Assembly: GCF_010015445.1 (NCBI RefSeq)
Contig: NC_053126.1
Span: 23,431,169-23,495,168, forward strand
Source of the DNA: Perca fluviatilis
Taxonomy: Eukaryota > Chordata > Actinopteri > Perciformes > Percidae
Direction: 5' to 3'
Length of the DNA: 64,000 nt
The notes beneath the pieces are model-generated. The model had not been told where the DNA came from and made no database searches. It worked only from the letters and a program-made list of their open reading frames with translations. A program made the position numbers and the translations under genes. This document shows positions 32,831 to 46,434 of the stretch, in pieces. Within the stretch, counting starts at the first letter, position 1, and the number at the start of each line of letters is the position of its first letter.

Positions 32831-35800
32831 GTGTTTGGTCTATTAAACGTCAGAATCATAACTTTCCCAGGGCCCATGGTGACGTCTTCAAATTGCTTGT
32901 TCTGTTAGACCAAAAGTCCTAGTTCAGTTTAATATATAATGATATATAATGGAGAAAAGCAGTGAGCAGTTGATAACCAATTAATTGTCTACTTGGAATT
33001 GGATGAGAATGTATACCTATATTTGCGTAAAGTTCAGTGTTCCTGGACGTGTGTAGTAGTATTGATCACAATATGTTAATAAACCGTATAATATCCATCA
33101 GCGGGGGATAATTTTCAAGAAAAGTCCTGATATACAGTACGGTGTAAGCCCACTTCTTTGCTGCCTCAGAGGACTTCTCAGTGGAAACCATGAATTACAG
33201 AGTCATTTCCTTGTTGCCCCGAGTTGAAAAAGTGAAACCAGGCTGTGACACGCCCTCTCACCCCTGCCCTGTTTTTTCTCTCTGCTGATCAGTTGTGAGA
33301 CTGACGTGTTGGCCCAGATGTTTCCTGAGGGGAGAAGATGGTCGTTGTTTCCTATGAGGTCACTTTGCTGGTGGTGTAGTGATGGTTTTGGTGGTCTATT
33401 ATGTTTTAAACTCCCCCCCCCCCTTTTTTGTCTGTCTACCATAATGGAGTGACTGGATCTTTACATTGACTCTGTTCCTGTCATTCTAAAGAACAATGGA
33501 GACCAAGCACGATCAAAGCAAACTTAAAGTTGCAGTTGATCGTGTCCAAAATTGTCCACCTACCAGCAGTCCAGTATCTAGACCTCTAGACCGTTGATGG
33601 TCTTTTGGTTAAAACAAAACCGAGGACATTGTTTGCAGATTTAAATAAATTTGCATTAACTTCGCAAACAAAAGAAGACGAGAAGAAAGGTGCTTTTGCT
33701 TTTGTTTTTTAGGTCTGATGTTAGAGATGGGGTAACAAAAACCAGAAACTGGAAGGGGACTAGATTGATAGAGATGAAATAGAAATATTTTTAGCTTAAT
33801 TTGATATCATTTTTAACTTTAGCTTGTTCAGTGAAAGGAAGGATTGTATAGTATCTGGTTAGAGATGAAGATAATAAAGATGGTGATGAAGACTTGACCA
33901 AGTATTAAATTGTGCATGCAAAATGAACATGTAAAAATTGGAAATCATCCTTATGTAAGGGGAAGCCTAATAATAAATATTTTATTTATTTACGGAATCC
34001 TATACTGTAGTATTCTGCATTAGTTTATTAAAACTGCTTATGTTATGCACAAAAAAGTCAGCTGCGTTACATTTTACAGACAGCTTAGTAGTATTCTCAA
34101 AAAACAAAAGTAAAGTATAATATGCAGGTCCAATTTGGACATCCTAGAAGAAGATAATTTGGGTTTCGGTTTCAACAATTTACTTTTTCCAGGCAGCATT
34201 AGTAATATTTTTCTGTTTTACATACAAGAAAATAAAATACAATACAAGCCACTCTGTATGAGGATGCATTTGCACCAAATGTCAAACTCCAGCTGGAAAT
34301 GTAGGCAGTTGTGATGTTTTTACCCCCTCTGCTGGTGGAAGTTGTACACTGACTGTTTAAAGTCTTGTGTATGGTTTACTGAGAACAGTGCACTGTACTC
34401 TACGATGAACATCAAACTCTTCAATGCATTAAGTATCAACAACAGCTTCTACATTTCTTTTTTTGTTGTAGACATTGCTTTAACGCAGGCCTGGAATATC
34501 TGGGAAAATTAGCAACATTTAATTCCGAGATTTAAACAAATGCAAACCATAACAGTCACACTTCTAGCCTCATTTGTAAACAGTTCACTTTTAAGTTAAG
34601 GGCATAGCAAAGGATTGAGAGATAGATAGAGACAGAGAAAGGCCATATTAGGCCAGTAAGTACTCTGCTATTGAAAAAGATTCACCATTAACAAGGTACA
34701 TGCTGTATTATCAGCGTAAAAATACACACTATCAGAAAGATGTCACAATATATTAATAGGAAGATGGCAAATGCAATAACATAACATAATAAAGTTAGAT
34801 GCAGCATGCGTCAGCGGGGAAAAACAATCTGTATCTTACAATTGATCCAAGAATATACTGTAAGAAATGAGACTACTTACTGTACATATATCGGATAATA
34901 TAAATAAAGACTGTTTTTGGGAGTTCCGTAAGTACGAGAAGTATAATAGAACATGCTGTTTTATTATCGTATAAAGATATAATTCTACACCTCTTTCAAC
35001 AACGTGAAAACTACAAAGTGTAAAGTAAAATGGCAGATAAGATAAGTATACTGCTCTGACTTTATCAGCATGTATCCTATTGAAAAAGAAAATGTAATGA
35101 CTCTGTATTTGTCTACTTTTTGTAGTATTAATGTCAGAGTAACGCCATTGTCAGCAGGCCTAATCTATTTATAAGTATACAGTACCTATATACGTATATA
35201 CTTTTAGGCAGTGAGTTATTAATGTAGCAGTGATGATGTACTTACTTAATTTCAGGTTTTGATGTCAACTGACTGATTTGATCTGAGAGGGTGAGCTCTA
35301 GTTTCAACAAAGTTCTCATCCGTTTGTTTGGGAATAACAGTGGTAGCAGTGACAAAAATCAGACCCTTAAATCCCACTTTAATGCAACATTTTATCCCCT
35401 GGAATGCCTTGGGTGAATAATATTCAGTCCTGGAGTCTTTCCACTGCCAGTCTTTCACAAATGGAAGAGAAATATATTTCTTGGCTGGCCGTTGTGTTTA
35501 AGAGTGAGGTTCTTTTGATTGGTAATATACAGGGCTAATTAGCTTAAGAAAGTGATATAGTTTTTCTGCTGGACTGCTGCTCCCCCTTAACGTCAGCTCA
35601 GATTTCCCAGGTGCCTCGCTGTCTGCCAGAGGTAACAAAGTAATGGCTCCGCTTGGAAGCCTATTTTTCTACGTGTTTTTTTAAAATGATTTTTAATAGA
35701 TTGCTATTAGAGATATTGGTGTACTCAAGGGAATCCTTGACCCTGAATAGGCTTTTAATGTGTTTTCTTCTTCTTCTTCTTCACTCTGCTGTGCAAATCA

Positions 35801-37638
35801 GCTATATTTTGGTGGAAGGCCTTCTACCCCATTAGGCATGAGCCCATTTTATAGAGGGGGGGGAACTGGAAATACCAATTTCAGTGCTTACATTTCTTTT
35901 TTTTCTTCTCCATCACAGAATGAAAGAAAACCCTGTTATTTCCTGTGATGTCAGGACACTGATGGCTGACATTCTTGCATCCAAACCACAAGTGTTATAG
36001 TGTAAGTACATCAGTTAACTTAAGTAATTGGGTACATTTGTCATAAATTGATCAGTTAGCGTTTTTTTTCTTTTTAAATGTTATTGTTTAACCCTACCAT
36101 TAAGGCAAGGGTATGCTTCAAAGAAAGTAGTTTGTATGACGTGTTGTCTGACTACATCTGAAGGCAAACGTGTTGTAGCTGCTCTCAAAGAGAGGGGGAG
36201 ACCTGATAATTGTTCATGTCAGGGCAACAGTGCACACTTCTAGAGAATCTACCAAAGCCATTGATGGTGTTGCACTCTGTTGTAAACACAAAATTGATGT
36301 AGTAGTTGTGACAAGAAAAAAACAGAAGTTCAAATCCTGCCTTCTTTCTCACCTCTGCACACCTGGCCAATAGGTGCGCAGAGTGGGTGTGCTTGATGGA
36401 CTGTTGGTTTCAGAAAAGCTACAAAGATTGCCAGACTTAGCCCCCTTATATCCATCAGGGCTGTACCCTGCACTACCCTGCACCAACATAAAAACACTGA
36501 TGGTGAGAGCCAGGGTAAAAGAACTTAGCCACATGTGTTTGTGTGTCTGCACTGTTTTTATTTGAATATTTTGTCTCTTACCCTAGCTGTACAGTCAATC
36601 AAGTGATCAATAAACTGTTCAGTGCAATGTCTAACAACACTTTCCGTAATTCAGCAGAGTAAAAATCTTGTTGCTTTTGGCTCGCCTTGTATCCAAAGAA
36701 ATTCGGTCACCGGTAGGGCTGCATGTTTTGAATTTGATTTCAGACCACTCCCAGTATGATACCGGAGTTTTTGTACTGATATAAAACACTTTTTTGAGGC
36801 ATCAGTTTGGGCAATACAAACATGCTTAATGCTTCAGAAGAACTAAATAAAATAATGTTTCCTGATTCGGAAATTTTCAAATGAACGGATAAGTAAACAA
36901 ACCTAGGAATATTAGATGTCAGATTTCCATAACTTGTGTTCATGCATCTCTAGTCATAGGTACATTCATATGAAGTACATTTAACAGTAGTTGTAACTGC
37001 CCATGTTCTCTTTTAGCGAAAGACTGAACTGTAGTGTTATAAACATTGTTTTAGTATGTTTTATTGGCAAAATTTTTGGCTCAGTTCTTCAGTGTTTTTA
37101 AAAAAAAAATCATACTATAAAACCTTCAACCCCTCCAGCACCACTATAGAGAAATCAGTTCTACACATTCAGCCTGTCTGTAGACGCATGTAATGTAATA
37201 AATGTTATTCTAACCAAGAGAAAAACTTGGAAAGATACCAGCTGATAATGTTCAGATGTCTGCCTTACATTAATCTTTAAGCTACAGTTTTGAATGCAGC
37301 CAACCTAATACAGCTCGATGTCAACGTTAGTAACTGTAGCACAGCTGTATTTCTCTCGAGTAAATCAGTCGAGTAAATCAAACGCTGAACATTTTGAAGT
37401 CAGAGAATGATAATTCATCAAACTGTACGAAGCTTAAGTGGGTGAGTGGTTTCCTTTTTATAAGAGCTAGTTGTCTTCAGGCGGTGTAATTTAGATATGA
37501 TCTATGTGAGCATTTAGGAAACTACAAGAAGGTCATGCTGTTATTCTTTTCTTTCTTTACTTTATATTTCTCCTTTTTTTGAGAAACATTAAACAAATAA
37601 CTAAATTACTTTATAAATATCCACTACCTGTCATTTAG
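32830..37638. other. Intergenic, no gene seen
   Basis: Mostly AT-rich. A 13-base C run lies at about 33411-33423. 35480-35690 is non-repetitive, with words such as GGGCTAATTAGCTTAAG, and may be a conserved non-coding block. Open frames are short and unremarkable. Confidence 0.35.
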
Positions 37639-37882
37639 GCGTTATTATGGAACCCATGCAACTTCTAGGTAAGACCCGCCCTTCAATAGCGTTCACACGC
37701 TACTATTGGCCCAGGTGTCCATGCTTACGCAAGGTAACGTAACCCGATTTGTTCAGGTCCTATCCCCTGACCAATTGGCTATCCTAACCTTAACCGCTCG
37801 AGGTCAATGCCTAACCCCAAGCAATCGGCCTGCTTCGTAGTGCGGGACTTGCCTAGAAGTTACGTGGGATCCATAATAACGC
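37639..37882. mobile_element. MITE with about 35-bp terminal inverted repeats
   Basis: The ends GCGTTATTATGGAACCCATG and, flipped from the other side, GCGTTATTATGGATCCCACG continue as AACTTCTAGG on both sides, giving about 35 bp of near-perfect inverted repeat around a 175-bp GC-richer core. There is no coding capacity. No convincing target duplication is visible, so the superfamily is unassigned. Confidence 0.8.
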
Positions 37883-37884
37883 GT

Positions 37885-40530
37885 AATTTACACTTCTGTA
37901 GCGACCATCTTAATGCTGTAAGATCTCAATAAAGATCTTAGTCCATTGTAAAGCAATCAAACAAAACAGTTTTGTACCTGTTTAATGAGTTAAAGATACA
38001 GTTTGATTTTCACTCTTTAATTCTTAGAGAACGCAAAAACCACATGCACCCAAACTAGCTTTTACAGGTGTTTTTTTGTTGTAAAGATCTCCCTCCACAT
38101 TTAACACAAGAACAACAGGAAAATGGTTAACTCTCTCTCTTCATCTGTATGCTCTGTGTAGGATGACAAACAACAAAACCACCATGCGACCCGCATACTC
38201 TAAATACTCTACTGATTCTGTTTCTTCTTGTTCTGTGAACACATATGCTGTGATTTAACACAGGCAAACGTGTGTATGTTCTGTCTGAACACTGATCAAG
38301 CAGAAAATAGTGATTTGATCTTGGGTCATACGTGTTTAGCCAGGGACTCCAATCATCTTTCATGATCTCAAAGTTGTCTGACAAAATACAGTGTAAAAAA
38401 TAAATGAAATAAAACTCCACTCAGCTATATTTACATTTATGTAAAAGAGTTAATGACCAGGCTTATGTCTTTGTTTTTCAAAAGCTCTGATTCCCTTTAT
38501 CTACACTAATAAAACACGGCCGAAAGTGGACAAAGAGAAAATGACTGCTTTTCAAATTTAGCCAGCTTAGTGTGGATGCACGACACTCTTACAGACTAAT
38601 CAAATAAATGATAACAATGACGTTAAAAGCTGTTTTGTGATACTTGAATCAGGATTAGAATGTAGGCTACTTATTAGGACTTTATCATCCACATACTTGT
38701 CTATCCTGTAGAAAGGCTCTTTATTAATATAAGAAAGCAAGCAAAAAACAGTGCGAGGCAGATACACTGCAATTAAGACGACCATATCTTTACGGTACAC
38801 TTACAGTGAATGTATTTCTAAATTTAAACTCTGCTGCTTGTCTGTGCTAGTATGGTTTTGATTGCATGACAGTAATGCTCATGGGCTGCGTTTCTCAGAC
38901 TGCACGGTTAATGCCAGCTATTTGTTTTCCTGGGTGTTTTTTGTTGTTGCGTTCATTAAATATAATTGGGTTTTCTACTGAGCATACCCCAGACTGGCAC
39001 CTCCTCTGAGTCGCAGCTCCTCTCTGGGCCAACATAAGCCCTGCATACCAAGGAGGGACCAGTTGTGTTTACCTCTCCCTACCGGCACAGCCCGACGGCA
39101 GACTGAGGGTCCTCTCCTTTTGCCTCTGTGGTTTCTGGCAGCCAGCGCCAGATTCCTCCATGTCTATCACTGCAATCAGCAGGCCAGACCCACAGTCAGC
39201 CAAGCAGCTTGAAACAAAGCAGCATGAATGGCTGTGCATAAAGTAGGTGAAGCGCTTCTTTTGGGATACTGAGAGGAAGGATCTGTGCTTTCTCTCTCAG
39301 CTTTGTCAGTTTTCCGCTCTTTGTCATCAGAGGACAGTTCTTCTTCGTGATAGGCCAAAGTGCGGCATGCCCCATTTCCTCCTCAGAAGAGGAACATGGA
39401 GCGGCATAACTTACTAACACTAGCTTGAAAATGTCAGTATAATTTCTCCATGATGACTAGGTGTGTGATTTAGTGCGATTGGCTCCTGACTGAGTTGATT
39501 CATCACTCTTGACTAAATGAAACTTCCAGCATCCCACACCTCAAATTATGTTATTATCCCTCCTGCAGATGATTTTTGCTTAACCATGCACATAAAACCA
39601 AAGTGCGTGCTGATATGCTAAATGTCTTATTTAAATGGCAGAAGGTGTAAAGCACCCAGAAAATAAGGGTGTTGGTTAAAAATGCATGTAATGCAGGGGC
39701 ATGTTTACCGTGGAATGATAAATAGCATGATTTGCTCTGGCACCATCCAAGTGCTTTTCTTGGAGCACAGCTTTACCTTCAGTGATTATTTGGATTAGAC
39801 TAAATCACACTAATACTCCTCAAGAAACAGCAGAGAAATACTAGACCTGCAGTAAAACAAAGTGAAGTTTTTCTCTGTGAAAAATGAAACAATTTTCAAC
39901 CCATGACCGGTGTAGTTTTATTGAGAAGTCATACGTTTAGTAGGCAGGTTTAATTATGTAGCACATTCCTGTACTGAAGCTATCAAAGCCCTTTGTATTT
40001 AGTGAGTATAGCATCTTTCAAATTATTCTGATGCATTAACCTTTTTGTTTATGGACAAAGGAGACAATCAAATGTTGCAATCAGCTCTGTAATCTGTCTG
40101 GCTGTCTGCCACAGTGTCTTTTTTTAAATACAATCAGTGGGGAAGCCAAAGGTGGAAATTTTCCAATTCCAGACATTTATTATTAAGTCAGACATCCTGG
40201 GCATATTAGCAGAAACTGAGTATGTTGCCCTAAACTATCAGATGTGTGACTGACATATTATATATATTATTATTACCCATCTACGCCATTTTCAGTTAAA
40301 ATGGAAGTTGCAGTAGCTAATGCTAGGAGCAGTTAACATAACGTATGTCATGTTGATTGAAGAAAGATATTGTTGTTGTTGTTGTGTGTAAGTTGACTTA
40401 TGACAACCTGACAATCTCATCCATGCTTTCCTGCCATTTTTGTGGCCAATTTCTCTGTTATGTTTTTTCTGGCCCTGGCACCCTTTCTTAATTCTGGCTA
40501 AAATGTTCTGATTGGCTCAGTTGTTATTTC
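37885..40530. other. Intergenic, no gene seen
   Basis: 38880-39420 is GC-richer and non-repetitive. 39590-39800 has balanced composition and GATTA and ATTA words. Either could be conserved regulatory DNA. No exon is supported. Confidence 0.35.
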
Positions 40531-40576
40531 CTCCATCCATCCATCCATCCATCCATCCATCCATCCATCCATCCAT
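40531..40576 (+). repeat. (CCAT)n microsatellite
   Basis: About 11 tetranucleotide units of CCAT/ATCC. Confidence 0.97.
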
Positions 40577-40821
40577 TTTTTTTATCTGTTGATGAGCACA
40601 ACATCAGACTCATTTTACTCCATAGAAATGATCAGACATATGGACAGGCCGTTTAAAAGAATGAAAAACAAAAATTGGAAGGAAAAAATGAAATGCTGCT
40701 GTAAAGGTTACTCAGAGTTAAGATACTTATTTGTTTCAGGAATGTGTGGCATAATAACCAAATACTACAAGTACCTTACATTGGGTAAATGTAAGTCACT
40801 GCCCCGTTTGGCCCCTATTAA

Positions 40822-41632
40822 AGCTTAACTCTCGCCAAAATGCAACCTAGGGTCTTTTTGTGAATGTACACGCGTCAAACTTTCGTTTAAAAGCATATTT
40901 AGGACGGAAGCGCCTCTTTTAAGATTTACCGTATTTTCGTTTTTTGGTCAAATGGCCTTTTGAATGGGAGTGTTAGAGGCACTTTTATGCTAGCCTCAAA
41001 ATAGCTATTTTTAAGAAGGCTCAACACAACATGAAACTTTGCGAAAGCATTGACAACGTTGTTTGTGTACCCAGAGTTTACTAAAAAAGGTTTTGAACAA
41101 CTCACCGTAGCTCTTGTTGTTTCCGCCCGCAGCCATTTTATTAGTCAAAAACTGTTGATTTCCGAATGCAACATAACAGGGAGTAGAGTAAAGATGGAAA
41201 GCTCCTAAAGCTTAGTTCCATATAAATGCACGGATTATTTGTTGTTTTGTCATTATTGAAAAACAGTATTGACCTTGTAGTTGAAAAAGGAGCCTCATAT
41301 GGAGTCTGTTCATTCGCATTCAGATATCAACTCATTTTGACTGCTGAGGTGGTAGCGGCCGGAAACAACAAGAGCTGTTGTTCAAAGCCTTTCTTTTCAG
41401 TAAACTCTGGGTACACAAACAACGTTGTCAATGCTTTCGTTAAGGTGTAGAGCCCCTGGTGATACTTCAAGCATAGTTTCATGTTGTGTTGAGCCTTCTT
41501 AGTGTTTTAAAAATAGCTCAGGCCATTTGACCGAAAAGTGACGCTTCAGTCCTAAATATGCTTTTAAACGAAAGTTTGACTCGTGTAAATTCACAAAAAG
41601 ACAGTAAATTGCATTTTGGCGAGAGTTACGCT
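40822..41632. mobile_element. TTAA-flanked fold-back element
   Basis: Long inverted arms (about 40822-41137 and 41345-41632) pair across a roughly 200-bp loop. Both outer ends read AGC(T/G)TAACTCTCGCCAAAATG, and both inner ends hold GTACCCAGAGTTTACT and AACAACAAGAGCT on opposite strands. The element is flanked by TTAA at 40818-40821 and 41633-41636. It is non-coding and consistent with a piggyBac- or Kolobok-mobilised MITE. Confidence 0.88.
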
Positions 41633-41636
41633 TTAA

Positions 41637-42500
41637 CCAACGGTCTTAGTCAATATCTAGGCATGAAATGTCAACACTGACTAATTCTCCTTATCTCATA
41701 TTTAGAGATAAAGATGATAAAAATAACAAAGCAGGATCCTTTCCAACTGCAGCAGCTGTTCAGTGGATTGTTATCCTTTTACAATCTACGTATTGATGTG
41801 CTCTTACTGTTTTGACATATAATCATATGTTGGTAATATAACTTTTGTACCTCATTTTCTTTAAATGCCCTTTTCAGCCTTAGGTGGCACTTTAGTCCGT
41901 GGTTTGTTGCATGCTGCATTTTACACCGTAATTATCAAATTAACCAAGAATGACTTTGCGAAGACACCAATGAAGAAAAAGTGTTTTATGATGTGTGTAG
42001 ATATGAATCTATATGTCTCCACTGCTATGTGGGTTTCAGTAACCCCACACTTTCTATTGAGCAGTGAAACGGTTTTAAGAGAAATGTTTGTTATTTCACA
42101 CCAAGCATACGGAGCCAGCAGTAAACCCGTCTGTGAACTTAAGTGCTCTTCTATAAACTTCTCAACAGTGTATTCCCTAGTAAAAAAAAAATGCTGTGTT
42201 GGTCAGAGATGGATAGGGGGCATTTTGGGACCAATAAACCCAAAATACACAAATACCTCAAATGAGATGTCTCATTGTAGCCTGCAGACAGATTTACGGA
42301 TTCCCAGAATCAAAGGACAGTCACCCCTTATATCGTCGCCTTTCACAAACAAAGTGGGAGTCTGGGGAGGACACACAATGGCTGTGACAATATTACTGTT
42401 ATTTTCATTCCGAGGGTGTTCATTCCACACTATCAAATCACTGGTAAACGATATAATTAGAAATTTTGAAATCCCTTTTTAGTCAGCTTCTGAAAGTGCA
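41637..42500. other. Stretch with an unexplained 205-codon frame
   Basis: The frame 41865-42482 (plus strand) is the longest outside the two genes. Its translation (MPFSALGGTLVRGLLHAAF at the start) shows no recognised domain, has many Cys, Ser and Lys, and has no obvious codon bias. Probably chance. Confidence 0.15.
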
Positions 42501-43330
42501 TAATGCAAGGCTTTATTAATTAAAAGCAAATGTCAGAATTGCAACCTGAGGCTGCATATTTGTGTTCTTAACCTGTTGGAAGACCTCGCCTGACCCGATC
42601 TCTCTATACAACGGCAGTAATGAGCAGTAATGACTACACGTCCTCTCGCTACTTTCCAGTAATGCACTTAGATATGATTCAATCCTGCTCTTCGTCGGCT
42701 CGTTTCAGACACGCGCTTGAAAAAGTACCCCATTACAGACCCAGTTAACTGCAGTAATCCGGGCTGTAGCGGGAGCACATCTTGCAGTATCATTAATGCC
42801 ACTGCTCATTACGGCTTTGCCCTTGAATCCACACATGCCGGCAGGAATCGAAAGTGTTTAATGGCTGCAGCCACGGCAACAGAAATTCTGCCTCTTTCAC
42901 TTTCTCCTGGAAATATGCGTCCTAATCAACTGCATTGCACACTTGCGTCTGGGGTCAGCGTCAGGTCCAGAGTAGAATCATTTCTCCACATTTTGTTTTG
43001 ATTGATTTCACGTTGGAACAGTAACCTCCTGCATCCACAAGCAAAACCGAGTTAACAAAATAACACTTGTGTACATAAATTATTCAATCCACCTCAATTT
43101 AATCTGGTTATTTTGTTTGCATGCTTTTGGAGTTAGGAGATAGGCCGCGGTCCAGACTCTCAGCTTGGCACGTATCCGCTCTGCCGCCGTTAACTTTGTG
43201 TTTGTAATTAGTTTAATTCTACAGTTATTAAGCCGTCTCACAAGGAATTCAAGCTGCTGACTGGATTCTCACAGAGCTTGCCATTCAGGCTTGTCTGGAT
43301 GAGTCTGGAGCCACGGTTATTACATGGGAT
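42500..43330. promoter_or_regulatory. Candidate conserved non-coding block
   Basis: About 800 bp of non-repetitive, balanced DNA rich in homeodomain-like words (TAATGAGCAGTAATGACTAC, CATTAATGCCACTGCTC, TTTGTAATTAGTTTAATTC). This is the texture of developmental enhancers. If the synteny holds, it would lie between PCTP and ANKFN1/NOG. No alignment was possible. Confidence 0.3.
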
Positions 43331-43719
43331 GAGTCCACATGTTGTAGTTTGTTTTAGCTCTGCAGCTCTAAACTGTTAGTGGCACACACACTCTTGAAAA
43401 TAAGGATATATACACAATCACAAGCAGGCTGAACTGTATAAATATTGTGAGAGGAAAATGCTTGACCTTGGAATACCAATCTTCACAAGAAATATGGAAT
43501 GAGTTGAGCTCAAATCTGAGGTTGTTTAAAGAAAATTTAAATAGACTTTGGATGGAGAGTAGTTAAGGCCCCCCTTTTTCTTAGGTGATAACATCAGCCC
43601 TCCCATGTCCACTGTTGCATGCTGTATCATAGATCAAAACCAGCCTTTTATCTCCCCATGCATATTTCTTCATTCCTTTCTGGCTCTCACTCTAGACAAT
43701 AATTCTCGAGATATATACC

Positions 43720-44015
43720 TAGGGCTGAGTATCATTTGACATTTTTTGATAATTGTGCTCACAAGATGCCTGAGTTTTGACATAGAAAAAATTAGTAATT
43801 TCACTACCTTACCTTGACAAATTAAAAAACAAATTCTTCTACAAAACCCTTTTTTATTTAACAAAAGATACTAGCGTTCTCAAATGTTTCATGTCCAAAC
43901 ATTCAGTCTTAAATTTGCAGTTTTGAGTTAAATCAGGACTTATCTGATCAGAGAACAAGATAAATCAATACGCAGTGCTATAGACATATGTATTAAGGTT
44001 CAGTACCCAGCCCTA
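43720..44015. mobile_element. hAT-like MITE, probable
   Basis: Ends TAGGGCTGAGTATC and, flipped from the right, TAGGGCTGGGTACTG are similar inverted repeats enclosing about 270 bp of AT-rich, non-coding DNA. The flanking 8-mers do not match, so the target duplication is lost or the ends are misjudged. Confidence 0.55.
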
Positions 44016-44251
44016 TGATCCTTCATGTGAAAAATATCAAACGATTAAAGATAATTTTCTTTCACAACCGGTTATGTCACAATATCATGATTCCGACGTA
44101 CCTTTTTAAAAATTAATTCAGTTGATGTTATGTGAAGTTTGGAGCAAAAATTTGCCACTGGTTAAAATGTAACATATTTGAAATTGTAATATGACTGCAA
44201 CTAATGATTAATTTCATTATTAATTAGATGTTTTTTTTGCTAACCAGTTAA

Positions 44252-44618
44252 AGGGGCTGTATTCGACATTCAGAACGTTAATATAGCAGTAAACCAATAT
44301 TTGCTTTGTCAAGCTATAATGGGAGTAATGGCGTCCTGAGTAGAGAATGAAGTCACACTCCCTCTGTGTGGGTTGTAATCTGAGTTTCTCTTCTCTTTGT
44401 TTTGATAGCCCGTCCGGCTGCACATGCATGTTAGTGCATATGAGTGCCTTGTTCTTCAGTATCAGACTCGGAGGGCCGTGACAAAGCGTCGGTATTTGAC
44501 GACTTGGGGAAGGGTTTGTGAGAGCCGTGTGGAGGCAGTCCCAGACCACTTTTTTTTCAGTATTTTGAGTACTTTAATCCTCTTGAAAATGATGAAAATT
44601 TCCATAAATTTATAGAGC
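44252..44618 (+). repeat. TTAA-adjacent dispersed repeat, probable
   Basis: It begins AGGGGCTGTATTCGACATTC immediately after TTAA (44248-44251). This is a start I associate with a common fish repeat. The right end is not clear. Confidence 0.35.
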
Positions 44619-46430
44619 CCAGCGAGACAAATTCAACTTGCTTGTTTTGTTCGACCAACAGTCCAAAACTCCAAGATGTTTAAACTACAATCATATAAAA
44701 CACACTTCACACTTTAGATGCTGGAACCAGGCAAAGTTGAGCCAAATCAGTTATCAAAATTCAGCTGTAAATTAAAACATTATTCAAAACGTAACGAGTC
44801 GTGTCTTTCAAAATCCTTTCATAATCTTGTCATCAATCTAAATAGGAATTTATTGAGTGATGTCTGTTAACATCAAAAACAGCCAAAGAATCACCTCACG
44901 TGTGTGTTTTTTTTGCATTGATTACTGTAATGACCTGTGGTGTTTATTTTAAACGAGCATTGACCTGACAGATGAGTACATCTTTGAAGTGACAGGATGT
45001 TCATCATTTCCTATAATATACGGCAGTGATTATACGTGTTACCGTATAATCTGAACTCTTTACCTGCCGCCTGCTCTGAGCGGCCTGGTCAGGATTGAAA
45101 GTGGATTGAGAGGAGGAACTTTGCCCTTTGTAGTCCCCAGAGAGGCCGGGGTGGACAGGGCTTTGTTTAGTCTAACCCCAGCGTGCTTCTTCTTCTCCTT
45201 AAGCCTTTGGAGACGCCAATCTCAGTGTCTGAATGACCGGCAGCACATCATTCACTGTCGGCTCCCCAGACCCTCATCAGATTCTCAACCAGTTACACTG
45301 TCCTATAATCACACAGCCATGGATAGACATCACTCTCATAGGAATGCCATCTGGTTCTGTTTGTTATTGGTTTATATTAAGACATTTTACCTTTAGAAAT
45401 TGTGGAATTAATTACGGAATTAATTAAGGAAAATCTTTTAAATCTGGCCAAATACAGAGGACTTCCCATCATGTTGACATGTTTGAAATGTGGTTACAAC
45501 CTACAGTCACTGGTTACGACTCAGCACTTCCTTTCGCTAAAATGTAGTGGTTAACGTCGTATAAATAAATGAGTAAAAAATACAATATTATATAGTTTAA
45601 ACCCAAAACATTGCTCTCTTTTCAGCGTCCCTTTCTCAACAAGAAATAAACCTTCACTACAGTCTTCACATAAACAAGATAGAGAACCTCCTCCTTTTCT
45701 TTTTTTTAAATAGGTGGCAAAAAAACCCCACAAAATTAATCCTGTAACCAATATTATAGTTTTAATTGTTAGAGTTGGAAGTAACTCAATATTTTAGAGC
45801 TGAACCTCCAAGATTGACATTCAAAAGTCAATTTTACTATTTAGCTCAATGACGACCAGAGTGTTGCTTATGTATCAGCCATCCAAATCCCAGATTGGTT
45901 AAAGTCTAAGAGTGAGTGCAGATTTTGCCTCACCGTGTTAAAAGGAAGGAAAGCACAGTAGAAGCCGTATCAGACAGTACAGAAGCCGGCTCCCCGGCCA
46001 GTCAGAATCCCAAAGACACTAAAAACAACCTGACCACAGACTCCTCAGTTTTCACCGTCAACACTTTCCTGTCTGTCCTCACCAGATCAGGCTGTTTGTT
46101 GCTGCAAAGAATTCTATGAAATGGGGAACAATATTAAATAAATCAGCTGTGTAGAATAACTGCGGTCTGTCAAGCTGCCATTCTGCAAACTCTGCAAAGG
46201 CCAGAAGATCCAGTACCTTTTGTTATTTAAAAAAGAAAAGAAAACTCCTCAGATTTTTGATTTGCGTTTTTGAGCTGCAAGCTTCCCCTTATACAAAACA
46301 ATATTATTATTTTTTGCTATTATTTTAAAAATGATTGATATAAACAGCAGCAGTGCTCTCTAAGAGATCTGGGTGGTCTAAGTTGGTCTACTTTGTGGGA
46401 GCTTCTCAGTTGACTGTCTCTGGACTCCTC
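44619..46430. other. Intergenic, no gene seen
   Basis: No exon, RNA gene or named repeat is recognised. 45060-45330 is GC-richer. Confidence 0.35.
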
Positions 46431-46434
46431 AGGT

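Noticed and set aside
36713..36730. GTAGGGCTGCATG, a possible hAT end
   Set aside because: Short single end with no partner; chance or too decayed.
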